A stretch of DNA of 64,000 nucleotides from Alteripontixanthobacter sp. (GTDB lineage: Bacteria > Pseudomonadota > Alphaproteobacteria > Sphingomonadales > Sphingomonadaceae). The DNA lies in assembly GCA_039968605.1 (NCBI GenBank), contig JBDVPM010000008.1:2098968-2162967 (forward strand), given 5' to 3'. Of the stretch, positions 16,394 through 25,402 are shown piece by piece (position 1 is the first letter of the stretch; each line of letters starts with the position of its first letter). Made by a program: the position numbers and the translations under genes. The notes below the pieces were generated by a model that did no database searches, was not told the origin of the DNA, and worked only from the letters and a program-made list of their open reading frames with translations.

Positions 16394-17646
16394 CGTGCGC
16401 CTCCGGCAGCGAGCAGTCCGGCCTCGCGCATATCCGCCATGCGGTAGCGCAGCGTGCGCTCGCTAATTCCGAGTTTGCGGGCAGTCGCGCCGCGATTGCC
16501 GGAACATGCATCGAGCGTGTCGAGGATCGCCTGCGCTTCGGAACTGCGCGCAATGTCGGCCAGCCTAACGCTGCCGTCGGTTCGTAGCGGGATCGCGGGT
16601 GTATCGCTGCCGGGCAAGGCGCGTACCGCATTGTCGAAGCGGATGTGATCGGGGCCGATCTCGCGCTCATCGCCAGCCAGCAGCAATGCGCGGCGAACCA
16701 CGTTTTCCAGCTCGCGGACATTGCCGGGCCAGGGATGCCGGGCCAGTTTCGCCAGCGCATCTTCGCCGATCCAAGGCATTTGCTCGCCCGCGCAGTGACG
16801 CAGCACCATCGCGAAAGCGAGCGGCGCAATATCGCCTATGCGCGTGCGCAGCGCGTCGATTGCCAGGGGAAACACGTTGAGACGGTAATAAAGGTCTTCG
16901 CGGAAACGTCCCTCGGCCACTTCGGTGGGCAGGTCGCGATTGGTGCAGGCGACGATCCGCACATCGACCGGCACAGGGGCGGCCTGGCCCAGCGGCACGA
17001 CCTCGCCTTCCTGCAGGGTGCGCAGCAATTTGGCTTGCAGCGCGACCGGCATCTCGCCGATTTCGTCGAGCAGCAACGTGCCGCCATCGGCAGCGCGGAA
17101 AAACCCTTCGGACGCTTCGCTCGCGCCGGTGAAGGCACCCTTGCGGTGGCCGAACAGCATGGCTTCCAGCATCGCTTCGGGCATGGCGGCGCAATTGACG
17201 GCGATGAACGGCTTGTCGGCCCGCGCGCTGGCGGAATGGATATAGCGGGCAAGCACTTCCTTGCCGGTACCCGTCGGCCCTTCGACCAGTACCGGAATAT
17301 CCGCAGCGGCGACACGCTGGGCCAGGGCGAACATCGCCGTGCTGGCAGGATCGGCACATACCGAGCCGCCTCCATTGGCCGCAGCCAAAACCGCAGCGAG
17401 CGCGCCGCAGTCCATTCCTTCGGCATATTCCAGCGCGAAACGATTGGGCCCGATCCGAGTAAGCTTCGCATCGCCGCCGCGAGACAGCGACACCAGCACA
17501 GCCCCGCGCGGCGCCGAGGGATTTTCACCGGCATCGCACAGCACGATTTCCCCATCCACCGGGCTGCAATCCAGCACGGTGGCAGCCCGCGCCGCCAGCC
17601 CTGCGTGAATCTTTCTGCAATCGCTTGTTACTGTAATCCGGCCCAT
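16390..17646 (-). CDS. flbD: Sigma-54-dependent flagellar regulator, FlbD type
   Basis: This 418-residue protein has the AAA+ enhancer-binding core: Walker A GPTGTGKE at 123-130, the sigma-54-contacting GAFTGA loop at 170-175, Walker B GGTLLLDEIGEM, and the sensor WPGNVRELENVV. The C-terminal Fis-type helix-turn-helix (GATARKLGISERTLRYRM) binds DNA. The first 110 residues do not show the acidic pocket or phospho-acceptor Asp of a receiver, as in Caulobacter FlbD-type proteins whose activity depends on assembly state. As the first gene of the fli operon it probably activates the three -24/-12 promoters at 31.06, 32.32 and 33.56 kb. An AGGGGA ribosome site precedes ATG 17646. Confidence 0.88.
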   Translation of the reverse strand: MGRITVTSDCRKIHAGLAARAATVLDCSPVDGEIVLCDAGENPSAPRGAVLVSLSRGGDAKLTRIGPNRFALEYAEGMDCGALAAVLAAANGGGSVCADPASTAMFALAQRVAAADIPVLVEGPTGTGKEVLARYIHSASARADKPFIAVNCAAMPEAMLEAMLFGHRKGAFTGASEASEGFFRAADGGTLLLDEIGEMPVALQAKLLRTLQEGEVVPLGQAAPVPVDVRIVACTNRDLPTEVAEGRFREDLYYRLNVFPLAIDALRTRIGDIAPLAFAMVLRHCAGEQMPWIGEDALAKLARHPWPGNVRELENVVRRALLLAGDEREIGPDHIRFDNAVRALPGSDTPAIPLRTDGSVRLADIARSSEAQAILDTLDACSGNRGATARKLGISERTLRYRMADMREAGLLAAGGAR

Positions 17647-17780
17647 CGCCGTGTCCCCTGATTAACCTTGTCGCAAGGGGGGTTCTGGCGGGCAGGCGAC
17701 CAACAGGACGGTAATTTAAGCCCCGGTAGCATTACCTAGGTAACCGGGTGCCCGGTTTGGCGGCCGGATCGGCACCCCCA

Positions 17781-17807
17781 CTTAAACATTCCAGCAACGG
17801 CCGTTCT
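17781..17807 (+). promoter_or_regulatory. Putative FliA (sigma-28) promoter of flagellin
   Basis: The block CTTAAACATTCC followed, after 8 bases, by CCGTTCT is shared with the sequence upstream of flgM at 32896-32923. TAAA and (G)CCG resemble the -35 and -10 of FliA promoters, though the spacing (13 here) is shorter than the enterobacterial 15 and the -10 box is degenerate. It ends 63 bases before the flagellin ATG. No -24/-12 element is seen here. Confidence 0.5.
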
Positions 17808-17870
17808 TTGGTTCGACAGACAGCGCCACCCGGCCCTGCCTCAGTCACATGAGTAACCAGGAGACCACCA

Positions 17871-18689
17871 ATGACGGTAATCAACACAAATATCAGCGCC
17901 CTGCAGGCGTCGAATGCTTCCAGCCGCGCCAATATGATGCTGGGTCAGGCGATGGAACGCCTATCCACCGGAACGCGCATCAACGGCGCGAAAGACGATG
18001 CCGCCGGGCTTGCCATCGCCACCGGCATGACCAGCGATATCCGCGCCATGAACCAGGGCATTCGTAATGCCAATGACGGTATTGCGCTGGCGCAGACGGC
18101 CGAAGGCGCGCTGGATGAAGTCAGCAACATGCTGCAGCGCGTTCGCGAATTGGCAGTGCAGTCCAGCACAGGCACCTATTCGGCGACCGATCGCGGCTTC
18201 ATGGATGCCGAAGTCGACGAATTGCAGGCCCAGATCGGCGACATCCTGAGCAACACGACCTTTAACGGCGTGACGCTGTTCAGCACCGCTTCGGGAACCG
18301 ACGTATCGGTCACCATCGCCATCAATGCGACCGAAACGGTCGATCTGACGAGCAAGGCGATTGACGGGGCCAATGTCAGCACCACGGCGCTGGATGTTAC
18401 CAGCACGACCGCCGCTGCCACGACGATCACCAATGTCGATTCCGCGCTGGACGAGGTGAACGCCACACGGGCGACCCTGGGTGCCGGGCAGAACCGCCTG
18501 GAATCCGCGATCAGCAACCTGACCTCGCAATCGACCAATCTGTCCGATGCTCGCAGCCGGATCATGGATACCGACTATTCGGCGGAAACCACCGCGCTCG
18601 CCAAGGCGCAGATCCTCAGCCAGGCGTCCACCGCGATGTTGGCGCAGGCCAATCAGAGCCAGCAGAACGTGCTGTCGCTGCTGCGGTAA
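17871..18689 (+). CDS. fliC: Flagellin
   Basis: The product (272 aa) is a compact flagellin. The N-terminal D0/D1 region (VINTNISALQASNAS, then ERLSTGTRINGAKDDAAGLA) and the C-terminal region (SRIMDTDYSAETTALAKAQI and LAQANQSQQNVLSLLR) are textbook; the variable centre (about residues 145-190) is very short and Thr/Ala/Val-rich, so the filament lacks outer domains. An AGGAG ribosome site lies 9 bases before the ATG. It is the only filament gene in the window, transcribed alone between the two big leftward operons and followed by a strong terminator. Confidence 0.97.
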   Translation: MTVINTNISALQASNASSRANMMLGQAMERLSTGTRINGAKDDAAGLAIATGMTSDIRAMNQGIRNANDGIALAQTAEGALDEVSNMLQRVRELAVQSSTGTYSATDRGFMDAEVDELQAQIGDILSNTTFNGVTLFSTASGTDVSVTIAINATETVDLTSKAIDGANVSTTALDVTSTTAAATTITNVDSALDEVNATRATLGAGQNRLESAISNLTSQSTNLSDARSRIMDTDYSAETTALAKAQILSQASTAMLAQANQSQQNVLSLLR

Positions 18690-18739
18690 TAACCGACCCC
18701 CGCCGTCCCCGTACCCTATCGCGGGTTCGGCACCAAAAT

Positions 18740-18776
18740 GGCCCCGGAAGCACGCTGCTTCCGGGGCCTTTCTTAT
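18740..18776 (+). terminator. Rho-independent terminator after flagellin
   Basis: A perfect 12-base-pair stem (GGCCCCGGAAGC with its complement GCTTCCGGGGCC) around a short loop is followed by TTTCTTATT. It lies 50 bases past the flagellin stop. On the opposite strand it also sits 110 bases past the end of the HAD gene, where it could stop the flgB operon, although the T-run on that side is weak. Confidence 0.92.
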
Positions 18777-18886
18777 TGTTCGCAATCAGTGGCTCCTGAC
18801 GGCGTGGTTCTCACGGCTGGAGATCCATGCGGATTGGCTACCCTCTCGCTCGGCGCGGCAATGGGCCAGGGTGGGAGGATCGCTCC

Positions 18887-21283
18887 TCATGCTGCCACTT
18901 CTTGCCTGATCGGTTGCGCGTCGGTTCGGGCGGCACCGCTGCGCCGTTCCACCAGCGGACGGAAGACTATTTCGACCATCAGCTGGTCCTGTCCCGCATC
19001 GCCATTTTCGGACCGCGGCGGATTGATCAGCATCAGTCCGGTTTCCGATTGGCAGTGGAACAGATGCGGCGCGGTCTGTTCCATATCGTCCAGCATCGGG
19101 GCCAGCGGAACCGGCTGCACATCGCCATCCTTCAGGCTGGAGACGGGCGCTGCGGTCACGCTTTCGACCTGCACCCATTCCAGCTTCGCGCCGAATTGCA
19201 CGGCAATGCTGTAGCGTCCGGCCCCGATCGGCACGCGCATGGCGAAATAGCCATCATGCGTGGGCTGGGCGGTCACATTGGACTGGGAAGCTTGCGGCCC
19301 GTCAATATGGATAACCGGAAACTCCGGCGCGCCGGGCGCGTCGTCTTCATAGGTGAAGCCCAAGCCGAAGCGCTTATGCGCAAACAGGGACAGGCGCGTG
19401 GCGAGGTCTTCCCCGGCGAGTTCTGCGGGCAGATACATGCGCTGCGCGCCTTTCATGTAGAACAATCCGCGCCGCCGCATTCCCTCGCGCGCTTCGACCG
19501 TATCGAACAGCGGGACCATGCGGTCGCTGCCGGTGTTCACATCGTGCTCGAAATCCTCCAGCACCGCCAGTTCCTGCGGCAGCGGCAGGTACATGAACCG
19601 CGCCAGCGCAGCGATAGCGCCCTCGCGCCAATTGCGCGCCGCGTTCTCATCCTGCGGCCGCAGCACCGGATCGCCCGCCATCCGGCAGAATTCCAGACAG
19701 CCCGCCTGCACCTGGTCGCGTACTTCGCTCTGGCAGCTCTTGAGACCGCTGTTGCGGCGCAGCGGCTGCCCCTCCTCGGTGTAATCCACCACCGACCCCA
19801 ATGCCGTGGTGCTCAGCTGCTCGATCACCGCGACATTTGCGCATAAGGCCTCGAGCGTGCGGGTATCGCAGGTGTCGGGGCCGATCATGCCGGCCTTGTC
19901 CAGCCCCGGCGCATCGGTTTCCCGCATGAGCAGATAGCGGCCCGCCACATGCACGCCAAGCTCCTCGCGGAGCAATGCATCGACGTGGTTCTGGGCCGAG
20001 CCATTATAGCCCAGATCGACCAGCATCAGCACATCGCCGCGCTTCGGCCCGACCTCGCGCACGATATGTGCCACCAGCCGCGCAGCATAGGCGCGGGCGC
20101 GGCTGCGGATAATCTTGCGGCGCGCACCTTTACGGGTTTCGGCCAGCAGGCGGAGGCTCGATTGTTCGATATCGTCGTCCACCAGCTTGTCGATCTCGCT
20201 ATCGGTGAACAGCAATTGACGGGCCAGCGTTGCCGGGTTGAGGCCGAATTCCTGTTCGACATGCTGCTGGATCGCCTGATTGCTGTTGAGCGATGCGGCG
20301 GTTGCGGCGAACCGGCTGAGCTCGATGGCATGGCCGGGATCGTCCGGATGGCGAAGCGCGTGCACTGCGCGCGGCAGATGGCCGTCGCGCATCAGGAACA
20401 GCCAGTGAACCTTACCCTCATGCGCTGCCTCCAGCCGGGCCGCCTCGCCTTCCAGCCAGGAACGGTAAGCGTTGAATACCGGGCCGAGCACCGAGAAACC
20501 GAGCATGGCAGCTGGATCGCCTTGGCTTGGCTCGCCTAGCGAGAGCGCCGCCCGGTGCGGTTGCGGGGTGCGCGTATCGGGTGCGATCATCGCAGCGATG
20601 CTTTCCTCGAAACGCAGTCGCTGGCGCGTCTCTTGCGAAAATTGCAGCAAATGCAGCGCCGGTATCCCAAGGGCCCGCGCGCCATCGTAATCGGCCAGCC
20701 TGTTATCGCCGATATGGAGGATATCGGAGCGTTTGCATTTCAGCGCCTTGAGCACCGGGCCGAACATCCCCTGCGATTTCGACAGGCCAATTTTCGAAGA
20801 ACAGAAGATACTGTCGATCATATCCGCCACATCGCGCCCCGCCCCTGCCGCGATCAGGCCGCCCAATTGCCGCTTGTCGAGATAGGTGTCGGACACGATC
20901 ACTATGCGCATCCCGGCAGCTTTGGCTGCGCGCATCAGCTCCACGGTCGGGGCAAAGGCGAAACAATGGGATGCTTCCGCTGCCAGTTCCGCCGCGATAG
21001 CCTCCCCCCGCTGCGCATCGCAGGCGTTCGGCATGGCGTGGGTGTAAATCTCCCCGATCGTAACCTCGCTGCTGCCCCGCGCCACGCTCGCCGCCTTGCG
21101 CGCCCGGCTCTCCCCGCGCATCCGCTGGGCGGTGGTCAGTTCGGGCAAAGCCCCGAACACACCGGCGGGCGCATGGGTATCGCGCCACAGCAGCGTGTCG
21201 AAACAGTCGAGCGAGAGGATTTTCGCCTGGCTGCGCCCATCCAGCACACCCGGCAATTCATGCGGCAGTATCGTATCGGTCAT
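18887..21283 (-). CDS. Large HAD-superfamily protein in the flagellar operon
   Basis: The product is 798 aa from ATG 21283, which has a GAAGGGGCG ribosome site; another ATG lies at 21298. The first 200 residues are a HAD phosphatase-like domain with all four motifs: LSLDCFDT (Asp26, Asp29), IVSDTYL (Ser131/Asp132), a Lys near 164-169 and HIGDNRLADYDGA. Residues 230-800 match nothing I can name; they include a second globular region (VHWLFLMRDGHLPRAVHAL, MLVDLGYNGSAQNHVD) and a C-terminal beta-rich part. Proteins with this HAD-plus-long-tail plan occur near surface polysaccharide genes. Its place after motB and next to flagellin suggests a role in filament or motor modification, but the activity is unknown. 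Confidence 0.7.
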   Translation of the reverse strand: MTDTILPHELPGVLDGRSQAKILSLDCFDTLLWRDTHAPAGVFGALPELTTAQRMRGESRARKAASVARGSSEVTIGEIYTHAMPNACDAQRGEAIAAELAAEASHCFAFAPTVELMRAAKAAGMRIVIVSDTYLDKRQLGGLIAAGAGRDVADMIDSIFCSSKIGLSKSQGMFGPVLKALKCKRSDILHIGDNRLADYDGARALGIPALHLLQFSQETRQRLRFEESIAAMIAPDTRTPQPHRAALSLGEPSQGDPAAMLGFSVLGPVFNAYRSWLEGEAARLEAAHEGKVHWLFLMRDGHLPRAVHALRHPDDPGHAIELSRFAATAASLNSNQAIQQHVEQEFGLNPATLARQLLFTDSEIDKLVDDDIEQSSLRLLAETRKGARRKIIRSRARAYAARLVAHIVREVGPKRGDVLMLVDLGYNGSAQNHVDALLREELGVHVAGRYLLMRETDAPGLDKAGMIGPDTCDTRTLEALCANVAVIEQLSTTALGSVVDYTEEGQPLRRNSGLKSCQSEVRDQVQAGCLEFCRMAGDPVLRPQDENAARNWREGAIAALARFMYLPLPQELAVLEDFEHDVNTGSDRMVPLFDTVEAREGMRRRGLFYMKGAQRMYLPAELAGEDLATRLSLFAHKRFGLGFTYEDDAPGAPEFPVIHIDGPQASQSNVTAQPTHDGYFAMRVPIGAGRYSIAVQFGAKLEWVQVESVTAAPVSSLKDGDVQPVPLAPMLDDMEQTAPHLFHCQSETGLMLINPPRSENGDAGQDQLMVEIVFRPLVERRSGAARTDAQPIRQEVAA

Positions 21284-21352
21284 ATTCGCCCCTTCCATTA
21301 CGGTCGGGACGAGGAGCTAAACATTCATGGTTTGCGGGGAGTAGCCAGCGCC

Positions 21353-22243
21353 CTAGGTAGAAACCCCATCGGGCTCGGTCACCAGCGGTTCCGCCTGCCC
21401 GGTAAGCAGGATCGAAATGCGCCGGTTGCGCGGGTCTGCCGGATTGTCCGCCACCAGCAATTCACGGTCGGCCACGCCCTCGATCCGCTCGAAGCGCAGT
21501 TCGGGCAACCCTTCGCGCAGCATCGCCTGCCGGGTCGCCTCCGCCCGGCCGGTAGAAAGCGACCAGTTATTCGCCCTGAGCCCCGGTTTCCATTTCAGCG
21601 CATCGGTATGGCCGCGAATGATGATCTTGCCGCCATCCTCACGCACCGCGGCGGATACTACGCCCACAAGTGCCCGGGCATCGTTGGTCAGCACGGTGGT
21701 GCCTAACGCGAACATCGAGAAATCCGCATCGTCAACCAGATCGATACGGACGCCCTGCGGGGTGCGCACCACGCGCACCTGGCGGACCAGCCGGCGCAAT
21801 TGTTCGGTCCGGGCCATGCGTTGTTCGATCCGCTTCTTCAGCGCAGCGTGGCGCGTGCCTTCCGCACTGTCGGCAGCGCCGCCCTCGCTCGGACCGCCGG
21901 TTGCAGCGCGCGGAATGGTCATTTCTTGATTGCCGGTCTGGCCGGCGCGGTTGGGATAATTGTCGACATCGGTGATGGAGCTGCCTCCCAGCAGCCCATC
22001 AGAACCTGCGCTTTGCTGCTTGAGCTTGACCAGCGTGGGAGTGAAGTAATCGGCCAGGCCCTTACGCTGCGCTTCGGTGGTGGCGCCCAGCAGCCACAGC
22101 ATCAGGAAGAACGCCATCATCGCGGTGACGAAATCGGCATAGGCGACTTTCCACGCGCCGCCATGATGCCCGGCCTCCTGCACGAACACCTTCTTGACGA
22201 TGATCGGACGGAGCGGCGCATCAGGCTCCAACGCTGCCTCCAT
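21353..22243 (-). CDS. motB: Flagellar stator protein MotB
   Basis: MotB (296 aa) anchors the stator to peptidoglycan. The single transmembrane helix VAYADFVTAMMAFFLMLWLL carries the proton-binding Asp, and the C-terminal OmpA-like domain has IIIRGHTDALKWKPGLRANN and ARRISILL-type ending (NRRISILL). The ATG at 22243 is 19 bases after the motA stop; a GTG at 22261 would add 6 residues. The long frame upstream inside motA is not a real N-terminus. It pairs with motA in the flgB operon. Confidence 0.95.
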   Translation of the reverse strand: MEAALEPDAPLRPIIVKKVFVQEAGHHGGAWKVAYADFVTAMMAFFLMLWLLGATTEAQRKGLADYFTPTLVKLKQQSAGSDGLLGGSSITDVDNYPNRAGQTGNQEMTIPRAATGGPSEGGAADSAEGTRHAALKKRIEQRMARTEQLRRLVRQVRVVRTPQGVRIDLVDDADFSMFALGTTVLTNDARALVGVVSAAVREDGGKIIIRGHTDALKWKPGLRANNWSLSTGRAEATRQAMLREGLPELRFERIEGVADRELLVADNPADPRNRRISILLTGQAEPLVTEPDGVST

Positions 22244-22262
22244 TGCGGGCGCAGTTGCCACC

Positions 22263-23126
22263 TCAGCGGCCCCGCAACACGTCGAGCAGATCGGTAAGCG
22301 GCGGACGATGCGCGGGGGCGAGGCCGCTACGGGCGGATTCCACCACCAGCGGCTGCGGATAGCCATGGAGCGAGGCGATGATAACCTGCTTGACCGAATG
22401 CAGGATCTGCTGGTCATGCGCGTTGATCTGTTTCAGCCGCCCGGCCAGCGGGCCGACGATGCCGTAAGCCAGCAGCACCCCCAGAAACGTGCCCACCAGC
22501 GCCGAACCGATCATCTTGCCGAGCACGGCCGGCGGCTCGTCGATCGATCCCATCGTCTTCACGATGCCGAGCACGGCGGCGACAATACCCAGTGCCGGCA
22601 GCGCATCGGCCAGATTCTGCAAGGCGTGGGCCGGTTCGTCCAATTCGTGCAGCTGGGTCTTGATGGAATTGTCCATCACTTCCTCCACCGCATGGGTTTC
22701 CAGCGTGCCGGACGATACCACGATCAGCGTCAGCGTATCGCAGATGAGGTCGGTGACCCCCTTGTCGGCCAGCAATCGCGGATATTCGGCGAAGATCGCG
22801 CTGTCTTGCGGGGCGGTCACATGGCTTTCCAGCGCAACCGGGCCTTCCGCGCGCTGGATTTTCATCAGGCGGCTGGTCAGCGCGATGGCATCGACATGAT
22901 CCTGGTCGGTATAGCGCGGTCCCTTGAACACCCGCGCGAAACCGCCGCCGATGGCTTTCAGCTCGTGCATGGAATTGCCCGCGATCAGCGCGCCGATGGC
23001 GGCCCCCCCGATGATCGTCATTTCCACCGGAATGGCGGCCATGACCGGGCCGAGCGCACCCCCGCTCATCACGAATCCCCCGAAAACGAGGACGAGCAAG
23101 ACTACGATACCGACGGCTGCAAACAT
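22263..23126 (-). CDS. motA: Flagellar stator protein MotA
   Basis: MotA (287 aa) forms with MotB the proton-driven stator. It has four hydrophobic segments: residues 3-22, 32-50, and the conserved pair around DALPALGIVAAVLGIVKTMG and ALVGTFLGVLLAYGIVGPLA. The large cytoplasmic loop between them contains the charged residues that meet FliG. It begins 22 bases after flgL, so stator genes are co-transcribed with the hook-filament junction genes, a rarer arrangement than a separate motAB operon. Confidence 0.96.
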   Translation of the reverse strand: MFAAVGIVVLLVLVFGGFVMSGGALGPVMAAIPVEMTIIGGAAIGALIAGNSMHELKAIGGGFARVFKGPRYTDQDHVDAIALTSRLMKIQRAEGPVALESHVTAPQDSAIFAEYPRLLADKGVTDLICDTLTLIVVSSGTLETHAVEEVMDNSIKTQLHELDEPAHALQNLADALPALGIVAAVLGIVKTMGSIDEPPAVLGKMIGSALVGTFLGVLLAYGIVGPLAGRLKQINAHDQQILHSVKQVIIASLHGYPQPLVVESARSGLAPAHRPPLTDLLDVLRGR

Positions 23127-23148
23127 TTGGGAAGTCTCCGCTGCGCGC

Positions 23149-24066
23149 CTAGATCGCGTCGAATAAGGAAAGGTTGGACAGGCGCACGAACCCGGCCTGG
23201 CTGGCCTCCAGAACGGTCAGGGTCTGCTGCAATTTCGCGATCGTCTCGGTAATATCCGCCCCGCCGGTTTCGGCGCGCTCGCGGCTGCGTGCCTCGTCCA
23301 GATTGACCTGCGTCTGCTGGACCGTATCGATCCATGCGGCGCGCACGCCGATAACGGTCTGCGCGCGGTTTACGCTGTCGAGCGCATTGTCGAACCCGCC
23401 CAGGGCAGCGCGCGCCGCACCGGCAGGATCGCCCGCTATATCGCGCAACGATGCGGACAATGCTGCGAGGAAGGCGAACACGTCGGTCTGCGCGCCATTG
23501 GCGGGAAAACCGAACGCATCGGGGCCGGTCACGCCGCGCTCTATCGAGATCCCTTGCCCGACATCGATCTCGCCCGGCTGCACTGTGCCGACATAGCGCA
23601 CCGCGCCGCCGGCATCGGTGATATATGCGGGGCCGGATCCCTCGCCGCCGAACAAGGGTGTGTCGCCGATGCTGACGGTATTGGCAGCTGCCAGCAGCGA
23701 ATGGCGAATAGTGTCCAGCTCTTCGGCAATCAGGGCGCGCTGGCTGTCGTTCAGGCTCTCGCTGGCGGCCTGGATGGTCAGGTCGCGCGCGCGGAACAAC
23801 TCGTCGGTGATGGTGGCAAGCGTATCGCCGCCCAGCGCCAGTTCCTCTGCGGCCCGAAAAGCGTTCGCCTCGTCCACTTCGCCCAGTGCCTGCGTCCGGT
23901 CCAGCGCGCGCAGCCGCGCGGCGGCGACCGGATCGTCGGACCCGCGCTCGATCCGCTCGCCCGTGCCGATGGCGCGTTGCAGTCGTTCCGCTTCACCGCG
24001 CAAGCTGGACAGATCGTCAAGCGAGCGGCGGAAAAAGGCGGCGCTGGAATTGAGCGGTGAAATCAT
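23149..24066 (-). CDS. flgL: Hook-filament junction protein FlgL (HAP3)
   Basis: FlgL (305 aa) is the flagellin-like adaptor between hook cap FlgK and the filament. The N-terminal helix includes LRGEAERLQRAIGTGERIERGSDDPVAAARLRA, shown here in part, the typical FlgL/flagellin D0-D1 start, and the C-terminus has IAKLQQTLTVLEASQAGFV. It follows flgK by 1 base. Length is near the family mean. Confidence 0.93.
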   Translation of the reverse strand: MISPLNSSAAFFRRSLDDLSSLRGEAERLQRAIGTGERIERGSDDPVAAARLRALDRTQALGEVDEANAFRAAEELALGGDTLATITDELFRARDLTIQAASESLNDSQRALIAEELDTIRHSLLAAANTVSIGDTPLFGGEGSGPAYITDAGGAVRYVGTVQPGEIDVGQGISIERGVTGPDAFGFPANGAQTDVFAFLAALSASLRDIAGDPAGAARAALGGFDNALDSVNRAQTVIGVRAAWIDTVQQTQVNLDEARSRERAETGGADITETIAKLQQTLTVLEASQAGFVRLSNLSLFDAI

Positions 24067-24067
24067 T

Positions 24068-25402
24068 TCAACGGATCCCCAGCATGGTATCGAATATATC
24101 CGCCGCGACCTGGATCACGCGGCTCGATGCCTGGAATGCCTGTTGGAATCGCAGCAGATTGGCCGCCTCCACATCGAGATCCACGGCCACGGTATTGGAC
24201 AAGGCGGACCCTGCGCTGGCGGCGATTGCGGACAATGCCTCGCGCGTGGTTTCGCGCCCGGCAATCGTGCTCGACAGCGAAAATAACAGCGTGTCGGCCC
24301 CGGCCACAGGGCCGGTTGCCAAGGCACTGGAAAATGCCGTGAGGTTGGCCGGATCGCGGCTGTTCGCGCCTGATCCCGCCGGGGCAGTTGCCAGCCCTGC
24401 CGGATCGTCCAGCGCCAAGGCGATGGTCGCGGCGGAGCTGCCAGAAAATATCGGTGCGCCCGGATTGCCCGAAGGATCCGCGCCGCTTGCCTGTGCATTA
24501 TTGGCCAGCGTCACGACTTGCTGGGCCAGCCCATCCAGTTCGCTGCGCGCTGCGGCCAGCCGGGCAAGGCCTTGCGAGCGACCGGCGAGGCTGCCCGCTG
24601 CCAATGCCGCAGCTTCGCCGCTTACGCTGAATGCCAGGGCGCCATCGGCTGCATCGGTGATTTCGAGCGCAGAGACCGTGCCTGCCGAAACCGCCACGGG
24701 GCCGCTCGCATCGCCGATACGGACACTGGCCGCGCCCTGTTTGTCATAGCCGACCGAGATAGCGGCGAGATCGCCCATTTCCGCCAGCAATGCGTCGCGC
24801 CGGTCGAGCAAGGCTGCGTGATTGCCCCCGCCGACCTCGGTGCGGCCCAGCGCCAGATTGTTCTTGGCCAGTTCCCCGGCCAGTCCGTTAAACACCCGTA
24901 CACCGTCATCGGCTTCGAACCGGGCCTGCTGCGCGGCGGCGGCCAGCCCGCTATCGGCTATCCTGAAGCTGTCGCCGAGCACCCGTGCGCTTTCCAAAGC
25001 GGAGGAGCGCAGCGCAGGGCTGAGCGGATCGGCGGGGAGTTCTGCTAGCCGCGCCTCGAAACCGACCAGACTGCCAAAAACGTCGGCCGCCTCCAGCGCG
25101 GTTTCAGCCTGGCGCAGCACGCCGAGTTCGGCATCCGCGCGGGCGAGATCGCTGTTCGTGCGGCGGGCTTCGCCATGCAGATAATCGGATCCGGCGCGCC
25201 TTATGCCGTCGATCCGTACTCCGCTCAGCACGCTATCCTTGCGCAGCCCGATCCCGCCGCGAGAGGCGATTTCGGCCAGCTCGACCGAGCGGCGCTGATA
25301 GCCTTCGGTCGCGGCATTGGCGATATTCTGCCCGGTTACGTCGAGCGCGCCGCGCGCGGCCAAGGCGCCGCTTTTGCCGATCAGGATCAGGCTATCGGTC
25401 AC
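24068..25402 (-). CDS. flgK: Hook-filament junction protein FlgK (HAP1)
   Basis: FlgK (444 aa) caps the hook and joins it to the filament via FlgL. The N-terminal rod/hook signature is clear (AARGALDVTGQNIANAATEG) and the C-terminus has the typical EAANLLRFQQAFQASSRVIQ. At 444 residues it is about 100 shorter than the enterobacterial protein, the loss being in the middle. The start overlaps the flgJ stop by 4 bases. Confidence 0.94.
   Translation of the reverse strand: MTDSLILIGKSGALAARGALDVTGQNIANAATEGYQRRSVELAEIASRGGIGLRKDSVLSGVRIDGIRRAGSDYLHGEARRTNSDLARADAELGVLRQAETALEAADVFGSLVGFEARLAELPADPLSPALRSSALESARVLGDSFRIADSGLAAAAQQARFEADDGVRVFNGLAGELAKNNLALGRTEVGGGNHAALLDRRDALLAEMGDLAAISVGYDKQGAASVRIGDASGPVAVSAGTVSALEITDAADGALAFSVSGEAAALAAGSLAGRSQGLARLAAARSELDGLAQQVVTLANNAQASGADPSGNPGAPIFSGSSAATIALALDDPAGLATAPAGSGANSRDPANLTAFSSALATGPVAGADTLLFSLSSTIAGRETTREALSAIAASAGSALSNTVAVDLDVEAANLLRFQQAFQASSRVIQVAADIFDTMLGIR

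Noticed and set aside
17647-17870. Sigma-54 promoter for flbD or flagellin
   Set aside because: No pair of GG and GC dinucleotides with correct spacing and flanks was found on either strand; only weak near-matches.
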